A stretch of DNA of 64,000 bases, from assembly GCF_042242105.1 (NCBI RefSeq), contig NC_092021.1, positions 6,746,355 through 6,810,354 on the forward strand. The letters are read 5' to 3'. This DNA comes from Pempheris klunzingeri. Lineage: Eukaryota > Chordata > Actinopteri > Acropomatiformes > Pempheridae. Position numbers and translations under genes: made by a program. The notes beneath the pieces were generated by a model that saw nothing but the letters and a program-made list of their open reading frames with translations, did not search any database and had not been told where the DNA came from. Below, in pieces: positions 51,001-63,000 of this stretch; position 1 is the stretch's first letter; every line of letters begins with the position of its first letter.

Positions 51001-54000
51001 CCAGCTCACATTGCTGAGGACAAAGACACATTTGGAGAAAATGAGAAAATGACTTTTGCTCTCTAAACTAAAACTTAAAAAAAAAAGTTTGATGATGAGA
51101 TCATACCACAACACCAGGTCCTCTTGGTCCTTTCTGACCCTGTTGGGACATGGCCAATGATTTAAAAAAAAAAAAATAATAATAATTTTTGTGCTGCCTA
51201 TATAAGGCACAATTCTTTTTGTTAAAGCGAATTAAATAATTAAATATATTGTGCAGTGTATATATAATGAGTAATACGTTTGAGTAATATGAATCCATGA
51301 GAGAACACAAACAAAAACACTCAGGATGGTATACAACTACACATATTCTGTTATAGTGTCATTTATATGGAATTTACACAGCTAATAAGCAAACGATTGA
51401 ATTTTCAGTTGCTTACATATGGTCCAGAATATCCAACCTCTCCCTTCTGTCCAGGTGTACCGATACTTCCAGAGACACCCTGGAAAGAACAGCAAGAAAA
51501 AATAATTCACTTTTAAAGCTATTCAACTGTTCAAAAAAAGGATCAACTTAAAATGTTCACTTTCTTCAAAGACTGCAAAGTGTCAACACAATGTGTATGC
51601 ACATGCAGCTTTCACTGCCAAGACTACATACTGTATATTTGGAAAAAAAGGATTCAAAACCAAGCCCAAGCCTCTCGTGCATCACTAAACGTGTCCACTA
51701 ATGCGCTTGAACAAGCCAAGTGTTACTAAGTGATACCAATACCACGTATGTTCTATTGTATTTAGAATATATGCTCATATTAACCTAATCTAACTTACCC
51801 TCTGTCCACGATTTCCTCTGGGCCCAAGTCCACCCTTGGTGCCGGAGTCACCAGCTGCTCCCTGAGATGATGGAGGTAAAGAAAATAAATGCAAATGACC
51901 AACATTAAAAGAACCACTGGCCAGACAGTACAGTGTAACTCCATAATGTTTAACATATGTTGAAATTTCATCTCAAGAATTAGTGTTTTCCATTACCTTT
52001 GATCCTGGGAATCCTGGGAAGCCTTCATCTCCCTGTGGACAAAAATGCATTGTAATATATTTAAATTGGCCTCAATTTCTTCCTTTCTACCCTTGTCTTC
52101 TGGTTACCATATAAACATGTGCTATATCACTAGGGGTCATAGTCCACTTGCCTTTCTTCCGTTAGGGCCTGTCACGCCAAATCCATCTCTACCATCTTCC
52201 CCCTACAAAAAAAAAAAAAAAACATGACAGAAAATTGCTCGACCAATTTGTTATTAAAACGGGAAGAGCAGGAGTTCCTTAGCAGATGCTCTCCTGCTAA
52301 GACATTGTGTTTGACAAGATTATCAAATAATCACCTACCATCATAAAGTATAGACATTTGGTTATGTAAACAACATGATTGACTATTATTATGCTCATTT
52401 TTCACCAGTTTAATATTAAAGAGAAGATGTGGTTTCACTCTTACAGGCTCTCCACGGGGACCAAGAGGCCCAATAATACCCTTTGGTCCTGGGTCTCCTG
52501 GCTCTCCCTACACAGAGGCATCCAGACAGAGATGAGACACAGAGGGACACAAAGAGTTAATGATTCAAAGAGAATGTAAAGGCTTTAAATTACAAGTGAA
52601 ATATTTCTGCACGGCCCGATTCTATAGATTTCATTAGGCTCATATCCTTTTTTTGCAGCAGAACTCGAGCAGTGCCTCAGTGTTTCCTTATGGTGCTTTC
52701 ATGTTTGCTCAAATAGACTACACATGTGTGTCCAGTAATATGAGAGAGCTGGGCTTAGGCCAGTGTGTTTATAAGTGAAACAAGCATGTTCTGGCAGAAC
52801 ATGAGCCATGCCAAACTATGTTCCACTCAGTACCTTACGACCAAGAGGTCCTCTTCTACCCTTTTCTCCAGCGGGACCTGGACTACCTCCTGGACCCTGT
52901 CAAACAAAACAATTGGACATTAGAGGATATGTCTTTTCTTAAATTAGGTATATAGTGCACATGATCTCAGTCAGTCAAACCAGTATTCCATTGCAAATCT
53001 GTGGTTTTTATTGTTTTGTTTTTTGAGAAATTAGATTTTAATATGTCTGCTCTGTGTTCATTTTAAAACTGATGCTGATTTAATATGTGCTCCATAAATA
53101 TGAATGGCTTGCCTTGAATTAATATGTGTTTAATATGTTATAGATATAGAGACATAGCAAAGGGATCTATTTAATAAAATGGACTCAGGTTCAGTCACCC
53201 TGGGTCCAGGGTTCCCATCTTCTCCTCTGGGTCCCGGTGCACCGCTTGGTCCAGATGGACCCTTAAAAAGACAAACCAGAGATCACTGATGTACCACATT
53301 CTTCGATTTTAGAGATGGACCTCCAACCCATGAGAAAAAAATGATCTGTAAATAATCCACTCACAGTCCAGTCAAAACAATTTGTAATATTGATGATGCA
53401 GCCAAGAATAACTTGTATAATAACTGTATAACAGTGACGACGTTTGCTGTGAAGCATGTTTTGGCAATAGTATTTGCATATTGAATAATCTGTCAAAAAC
53501 TACGAAAAGAATGACAAACTTACTCTAGATCCTCCAATACCAGGCTCTCCCTGAACACCATCAGCTCCTGGCTTTCCGGGGTTTCCCTTTAATGACATGC
53601 AAGCAGGAAAATGTTACAATTTCTTGCATTAAGTGTCAAACGATGTAAGTTATCACCAAAATGAGACCTACAGCCTGTCCAGGTGAGCCTCTTCTGCCAT
53701 CAGATCCCTAGCAAAGTGGAAGTAAAAATAAGTCTTGATTAACAAATTCCTGTGGTAAGTAAGAGGTTAGCAAAGATAATTAACACATGGCAAAATTGTT
53801 TACCCTTCTTCCAGGTTCACCAGGGGATCCTTTCTTTCCATCTGCTCCAGGCTCTCCCTGTCATTTCAGAGCAGATATCTCAGTAATATAAGCCCATACA
53901 AACACACACCACCACGTATTGTTAAATTGCTGAAACTGCTAAAAGTATATTGCATAGGCAGGATTTTTTTTCTACGGCAATACAGTGTGTGAAGGGAGAC

Positions 54001-57000
54001 ATTACCACTGGTCCAGCATCACCCGGATCTCCTTTGGGCCCTGCACGGCTGTTATCTTGTCCACTAATACCCTATCAGGCAGATAACACTTTTTCAATTT
54101 CAGCTACATTCAACACAGTTCTCTGACGTTCACTTTATATGTATGCATACAAACAAATTTACAAACATCTGGCAAGTGATGCATACAATATTACCCTGTA
54201 ATCAAGTAGATCAGTTCAGCTGTCTATGTTTAACACATTATGTCATTATAATTGTTAACTCAGACAGTAAACTATAACCATTTTCCATGAATACTCACAG
54301 GGTCTCCTCTGATTCCCATTTCTCCTTTGTCTCCTGCTTGTCCTTTGGTACCTTTGGGACCCTAAAAATAATAAGCATTTTTATGATTTTTTAGGTATTT
54401 CAGTACTTACTATATGAGATTTTAAAATGCAAATGCAAAAACTAAATTTGTCACTTACTCTTCTGCCAGGATTTCCTCTGTCTCCTGGCGGTCCTGCCAC
54501 TCCACTTTTACCCTGAAAAAAGACAGATGCAGATGCAAGTTAATGCCCACATTCATGCATAAACTCAGGCAGATTCACATGTCTTTGCCACATGAACATA
54601 TTAGTGGGCCACATAACTTAAGACAAGAACCCATTATACATAATTCTGTATTATGTGACACACAAAACAAAGGACAGACAAAAAGACTGAATGACTTAAT
54701 CTAATACACACTTACCTCTTCTCCATTGATTCCATCAAGACCAATTTCTCCAAATTCACCCTGCAACATGGAAACATTTGGTTAGGTAACCCAAGAATTT
54801 CCTTTTTTTTCTGACAGCTTAATGTAATAATGAAGACTTCAAAAAAAGAAAGACAACACTCACCTTTTCTCCAGAGTATCCACGAGATCCCTGGATAAAA
54901 GAAAAGAAAAGTTTCAATAAACAATTAAGTATATAATTAGATAATATATACAATTTACAATAACAAATAAGTTAAAGCTGAAAGTTTTTATCAAAGCCTT
55001 TACCTTGACACCTCTCTGTCCTGGACATCCCTGGAAACCCTGAGTTCCATTCACACCAGGAGGACCTCTCTCTCCCTGTCATTACGTAATAAAGGCAATG
55101 AAATGCATTGACAAAATACAGGAGGGGTGCAATATGATGGAGCATGGAGTGGTAGAAAACAAAAAGAACATTGAAAGTTGTCACTGATCTTGTGAACAAA
55201 AACTATGGTTCACTAGTACATTTACAACAGGCATCTCGAAGTCTCTCATGGAAATACTGTGGGCTGTGACCACATAGGTAACAAATGCATTCAAACTTAC
55301 AGGACCGCCCTCATCTCCAGGATGTCCTTGGCTTCCTGGTGATCCTGGACTACCCTGAAAGACAAAACACACAGCTATTAGCTTCTGACAACCTTTTTTT
55401 TACGAACATAAAAAAATGTATTTTCTGTTTTTTTTTTTTCTGTTTTCTGTGGCATTGGATACCTTAGACCCTGGCATTCCAACTCCTCCTCGGTCTCCTC
55501 TGGTGCCAGTACATTTGCATGGCACTGCACAGCACACCCTCTCTGCAATATTGTCCTACACAGCAAAAGAAAACAAACATTAAGTAATTAAAGCAGAAAA
55601 AAAGGATGTTCACTGAAGTCTTCTGTATGACTGTTGTATGACTGTATGACTCACCAGTTCCTCCATTAGCTCATAGTCCAAGTCCATAACATTGATGCGT
55701 AAGGGTCTGGTGTATCTGAAGCCACGACCAAATTCCAGCAACAAAGCTTCCTCAAATTTGGGCACCCGCTCCAGCCCAACCATGATGAAACTATTCACTC
55801 CTGTTGTTTTGAACAAACAAGACTGTCACGAACAGATTTGTCTGACTATGACAATACTACAATTTCACAGTGGTACAAATTATAGTCAAGGGCCATTTGT
55901 ATGGTATCTGTTTACCTGACAGGCGAAGCTGCTCAACTTGTCTTTTCATTTCAGCATATGGGGCATCAAGACCATCAGTGAGATGAACGACAACCTTTAC
56001 AAGAAACACAATTCAGCTTCTTCTTGGTAATTTTAAACTAGTGATGTCCCAACAAAGGTTCGTTGGCCCTAATCATGATCCAAATCCTTTAATATTTGTT
56101 ATTTGTTGTTAAAGAGTCTGATTCAATACATATTTTCCTAATGTATATTATCTGTCAGCTGTAGGCTACTACATGACCTACATGATCCAAATAATGGATC
56201 AAAACTACTAAATTGAGCAGCTTAGATTATTGATATATGACTGAAAGATTAACCGGAAAATGAGAACACTTTTAACTTACTTACATTTACAACAGGTGTC
56301 TCACAGTTGTACAATGGTGTTACAAAAGCACCAAAACTACGATGTAACTAATAACAATGTAACACTAGCAGGAAAGATCTTATTGTGATTGGCTTTATAT
56401 TATTCCCCTGGAATGACAATAATCCAAGATAACTCTGGTTTAAATTGTTTCAGTGACCAACCTTGACAACATCATCCTGTCTGCTTTTGAACCTGTTGGT
56501 GTAAGCTGAGATAGTCCTGCCATTGAGGACAAAAGGGCCACGATTCCGCAGGGCTCTGAAGGCCTCAAAGAGCTCATCAGCACTGTCTGTGAAGTCCAGT
56601 TGGACCGGCTCAGAGGCGGAGTCCATGGCCAGCATGCCAACTTGCACAGAGGGAATCTGCCCAGATGAACAACTGATGGCTGCCATTTTTGAAATTCTCT
56701 GCAAAATGGCACCCATCTTGCTCTGAAGGTTGGTTTGAGCACTGAAGATATTCTGGGCAGAAACATCAAAGCCCACCAACACCTCTATGTTGCAGGCTGT
56801 AAAACAGAGTATGGTTTTATCTTAGTCATTTTTGTTGCAAGTTGCAAATAAAGTCCATTAGCAAAAAAAAGTAATAATATCTCTCTTACTTTTTGTAGTT
56901 TCTTCCACACCAACACACAGCTTCCCCTTTACTTCATCATCTAAAGTCTCCAGGATTTGCTCATTGAGCTCTGAAAGAAACTGATAGGTGCTTGCTCGAG

Positions 57001-60000
57001 CCACAGTGGTGGACTCACTTGCTAGGTTTTCTAACTCATTCCCAGTATCACCTACTCCCACAGCAAAGACTCTCACACCTTTGTTCTTCAGACCAAGGGC
57101 TGCAGTTTTACTGTCATCGGCTGAGCGTCCTCCAGTGATAACCATTAGGATCTGAGGAGTGCCCTCATCCACCCTACTGCCTTTTTCTTTGGTAAAGTGA
57201 ACATCTTGAACGTGGCGGATGGCTGCACCAGTGTTGAGTTTCTGTCCACCTTTGTACTCTGCTTTGCCGATGCCGTTTACAATGTCTAGCCTGTTCTTGT
57301 ATGTGTTGAGGTAGAAGACATCAGTTACATCTGCAGCATAATGTGCCAGGCCAATCCGAAGGTTGTCTCTCTCAGTGAAGAACAGATCAATTAGATTGGT
57401 GATAAACGACATCACTTCATTGAAGTTATTCCTGCCTAAGTTAATGGAGCCATCCACCAAAAACACTATATCAGCCTTTTTGGGTGGAGGCAGGTCAGCT
57501 ATGAGAAGAAAGATAACATATTGAAGAGGATAGGGTAAAGAAAGGAGAAAAAATGGAGAAAAAAACAACTCATTAGATGTTAGCATTCTTATAACATAAA
57601 ATTAATTTAGCATAAAACGTGTTATCTAAGTATTTGTAATATATGTACAATTTTGCACAACGTACTAGGATTCTCATAGTCTGTGGGTAGTTCCTCTGGG
57701 ATGGTACCACTCAACCTAGCAATAACCCTCTCCCGGATTGCTGGCAGGCCAGGGAATGTAGGAACCTGAAGAACATCATCTGGGGTGGTGGCAATTTGGG
57801 ATAGTTGCTTTGTGTTAGCACCACCAGCTCCAACACCAATACAGTTGATCCGGGAGCCCTTAAGCAGAGGTCCATAGATGGAAACGTCTTGGGAGGAACG
57901 TCCTCCTGTGAGAACCACAAGATGCTGGGAGGCCTCAGCCAGACGAACACCGGTAGAGGGTTTTAACTCATTCTGTATGACATACTCAATGGCATCAGCC
58001 AGATCTGATGACCTGCCAGTCATTTGACGCAGTCTTTTGATAGCAGATATAACAGCCGGCTTGTTGTTATGTGAGTTGAGTGAGAACTCTGTTTTAACAC
58101 TGTCTGCATACTGGACAACAGCCACACGCACTTGATCAGGCTGCACGTCAAGTTGTTGGACAATGTTGAGGATAAAGTCACGGATATGAGCGATGCCAGA
58201 AGCACCTGTAGCGTCTGAGCCATCAATAAGGAAGATGATGTCCTTTCTTCCAAGATTTAGGTTACCTGCAACAAAAACATGACAAAAAGGACGGGAGTTA
58301 CACAAGAACCTGCATACAAAACATAACAAAACTCCATAACAGAATTGAACTCTGAGGCTTTGTAGTAGTGGAAAAGAGCATTACCACCACACCACCACCA
58401 CCACCATTGTGCCATGATGCATTTTTCCCAATTGTATGAGGAATGATAAAGTATCACGTTAAAGTAAATGATCAAAACATTAATAATTTATTGCTGTGAG
58501 CAGTACAACTTAACAACTTAACAACAACTAAAATTAAATCTTAAACATGGATAGTATTTCTTACCTAAGTCCACTGAGGGAGGACTATAACTATTGATGA
58601 TATCAGCAGTGGATATTGTTTTGACTGAATCAATGAGCTGTGTCTCCACTCTTGGAAGCTGCTGGAAACTGTCAACTGTATATGCAAGTTCAGGCTTCAG
58701 GGAAATCTGTCTCAGTTCATCAGGGTCTGCATTCCTTGAACCAATGGCAAGAGGCGCAACGTGGTTTCTCTTAAGTTGGTCAGCTGCAGTGGATACATCA
58801 TCTGTAGACTTTCCACCTGTTACTAAAATGAGGAACTGAGGCACACCATCCTCAATGCGGCTTCCTGCTGATCTCTGGTAGATGTTTTTGGACACCCAGT
58901 CAAGAGCGCGACCTGTGTTTAGACGGGTCCCACCTTTGCTTCGAAGTCTCATCACAGCCTGACGTACCTCATCTTTGGTGGAGAATTCATTTAGAAGAAA
59001 TTCTAAATTTGGGTCATCACTGTACTGTACCACTGAAACTCTGACCCTATCCAATCCCACATCCAGCTTCTCGACAACTCTTCTTATCATTTCTCGGATG
59101 GAAGGGAACTCGCTGCGCACAGCTGTTGTGCCATCAATTAGAAATACGACGTCCCTCTTTTCTCCTTCTGTGGGTGCTGGTGGGATTGCTGCTCAAAAGT
59201 AATGCAAGCAGAGTAACAATATATGATTAACTAACTGGCTACAGAGTTCCTAATAGATACAGAGGACATACACTATGACAGGAAAATTCAAATATATAAT
59301 TCAAATATCACGTAAAGAACACTGTAAATCACATGCAGAACTAACACGTACTGTAGCGAAATACATGGGATGTGTGTTTGGGCTGCAAGCCATTTTTACA
59401 TAACATGAATTAATAAAATTGAGCAGAATTACCTTCAACAGTTGGGAATTCTGGACGCATCCTCGCAATGTCATCATCTGATAGTTCAGTAAGAGTGTTG
59501 ATTAAGTTGTTTTGCACTGTGTACAGGCCAGGGAGGTCATCTATAGTGAAGGCAAAGTTTGGCACGTATGATACCACCTGCAGTTCTGTAGGGTTAATAT
59601 CCCTGGTCCCAATGCTGAAGGGAAGAACTCTAGACCGTTTGAGGGAAGATGCTGCACGACTGATGTCATCTGTCGAAGACCCACTGGAAACAACAATCAC
59701 AAACTGCGGTACACCGTCTTCCTTCCTGCTGCCACGCGCTGCCGTCAGCATATCCTGACTGACAAATTGCAAGGCCTGACCCAGATTACGTTGTCTTCCT
59801 CCTCGCTGCCTCATTCCAGTGACAGCATTCAATACACCTTCTTTGGTTGTATGTGTATTCAGATGCATGTCAGCCTGAGCAAAGTCACCATACTGGACCA
59901 CGGCAATCCGGATTTTATTCTCGCCCACATTTAGACTCTCCACAACCCTGCGGATAAACTCCTGGATGATAGGAAATTCCCGTCCAACACCATCAGATCC

Positions 60001-63000
60001 ATCAATAAGGAAAACGACATCCTTCCGGGGGCCATGTGACTCAGCTGAAAGAGAGAGAGAACAGGTAAAATTATGTTACCTAGGGTAGGTAGTGCTGTTA
60101 TAGAAATGATCATTGTTGAACTGTAAGCTTAACTTAAACTTAAACCATATACATACAGTATTTTTTTATTCTTTTTTTGTGAAACTATATTCTGAAATGT
60201 CCTCATTGCAAGAAGACCTTGTAAACTGTGGTCAACGGCGTCCTCTTACAGCGTAAATTCAGGATGAAAATCACTGAAAAGTAAAATTGCTTGAAAAATA
60301 ATATTGGTGAATGTAATGATGTCAGACAAAGCATGTCAAGTGTCAACCACCCAGAATGCACACATAAGATTGGACAGCATCTGCTGAATGGACTATCTGC
60401 TCAATGAAAACACCAGCAGCCAGTAGTCATTTAAAATAAACACTACAATAAATCATAAACTAATAATTTTATTGCCAGATAAGTTTCCCTATACTTCTAA
60501 TGATACAGACAGACTTTTTCTTTGGTTAAATGAAGATTGTATTTACAATATTTGTCATGTCATCCCAGTCTGAAACATGGATATAGGAAATGTATCACTC
60601 ATCACTCATTATCCTGTGCTGCCATTTTAAATTATGGTACTAACATTTCCAACAAAACATTTGCGGTCATACTTTTGTGGACTAAAACTTTTTTTCCCCT
60701 TTGTGAATACAGGGAAATTTGTCAATGGGACTATTCATGATGAAATCAATGTCCTGTCATTCAGTGCATCATTGACAAAATGAAACAGTCAAAAAGATAT
60801 GATAAGATTAAGGAAGACTATTCTGCACTGCGTAAATGAACAAAGACATGCTTCCTGAAAATACTACCAGAATTGGAAAGAATATTGAGATTAAAAGGTA
60901 GACTCTTCAAGACAAACATGGGAGAAAATCATTATACTAAGGCACACTAACACAGATTCAAGTCAGAAAGATATCCATGTGTGACACTGTGAGATGAATG
61001 CTGTAACATTGCTTGTGTTTTATGAAGTCTTAGGATCAAGAGTGCTGATCTTTTTCCTTTTCTTGACCAAAAGAAAATACTTTTATCTATGCCAAAAACA
61101 AAGTGAGTTCCGGATTGAAAATTCAAAAGTAGAAAATAGATTGCCATACATTAAAAAGTAAAACTGCAAATGGGAGGGTTAGTTACGTGAAGCAGTAATG
61201 CATGCAAAAGTGGAAAATACAACAGTAATTGTTGTGATATGGACATCACCATTTTTGAGCACACCATCAGAATGCATTGAAAGTATACCACAATGATCAT
61301 TTTGGAATACAGTTGAACGGGATGCCACCACAGACTTGTACTACAGTAATTAGCCCTGGGAATGCAGTATCTCTCACATTAACTACGGTAATACTGAGTA
61401 ATAACAGCAAACTTTTGGTTCCATGTGATTATATCAAGAAAATGCTTGATAATACTAAGCTATATGGCTGCACTTAAATTGGAAAATCATCTAAATTGAT
61501 TTTACATCAATGTATATGTTTTTAGCATTAATTGAATTGAACTTTCAAGTTTATGCTACTCAGAATAGATCCATCGCTTGTGAACGGTGGATGGAAAATT
61601 GTTGATTTGTTTAAAAAAGGTTTGAAATAGTGTTTAATAGTGTGAAACAGACTTTCTAGAGATGTCCTTCCAGTGTTACGTTTGCCCAAAGTGACAAGAT
61701 TACTAAATTGCGAGATGAATAAGTTTGGTGGTTTGGAGGCATTCACATGGTTTTGAGTCATATGTTCAGCATAATGTCTGAAACCATTTGAGTACCAGCA
61801 ACGCACTTTGTATTTCCTAATGTGAAAAAATCTCAAGAAAAGATCAATATCACTACATCTAAATAATTTTATATTGATCGTGTTGCCCTGCTTATTAACA
61901 TACCAGGAAAAGTTGGTGGCTCTTCTGTGACGTCAGTAACCACAGCCTCTACGGAGGACTGGAGTTGCTGTTGGACACTGGGCAGGTCAGTCAATTCAGA
62001 AATGGACAGGGCATGACTGGGATCGTGGGATATCGTCTGCAGTTCTCTAATATTAGAGTTTCTGGTTCCAATAGCAAAGGTGAAGACACCCAGCTGTTTG
62101 AGAGCAGAAGCCGGGGCATCAACAGTATCAAAAGACCTTCCACCAGTTAGCAATATTAGCACTTGTGGAACTCCATCCAGACGCCTGCTTCCAGCAGAGG
62201 TTGTGAAGACATTATCCCTCAAGTACTGGAGAGCTATGCCAGTCTTGAGGGGTCTTCCACCTTTGTGACTCAAACCTCTGACCGTGTCAAGGATCTCGCC
62301 TTTTGTCGTATACGTGTTCAGATAAAACTGGACAGCTGGGTCTCTGCTGTACTGAACCACTGAGACACGGTCTTTATTGTCATCCAGGCTGAGTGTCTCT
62401 ACTATTCTTTGGACAAAGTCTCGCATAGCTGGGAATCCTCTTCTAGTACCGTCAGATCCATCCAACAAAAACACAACATCCTTTCCTGGTAGCTGTCTCT
62501 CCACTATGGAAGATAAAATTTGAGACATATTTAGGTTGATGTAACAAATGTTTCCTGTGTAGAAGTTGGATGACCTAAGTTAGCCTCAATATTTGCAATT
62601 TACTAACGCTGGCACGGCTGTTCAGTCAAAATGCCACTGGCTGACCTCAACTCAGTAAAGAACACTGTAAAACACTTGAATTTGCGTGCTGCCATCATCT
62701 TGGAAGGTTAAATTCAGTCACTCTCTTACCAGTTACTGTTGGTGTAATGGGCGTGGCCCTCACTAGCACTCTGCTCATCACAGCCGAGAGCTGTTCTTGG
62801 ACACCGGGGAGGTCAGTAAACTCAGTCACTGACAGGGCGTAAGTGGGGTCATACGATATTTTCTGCAGCTCTCTACTGTCAGAGCCCTTTGTTCCAATGC
62901 CAATCACAGAGATGCCCTGCTGTTTGAGAGCGGCAGCTGGGGCATCAACATTGTCAGAAGACCTTCCACCATTTAGCATGATTAGCATCTGTGGAACACC

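Noticed and set aside
59931..60113. Minus-strand frame overlapping the N5 exon start
   Set aside because: It is a different frame; the vWA frame starting at the CTTTCAG acceptor is the real one.
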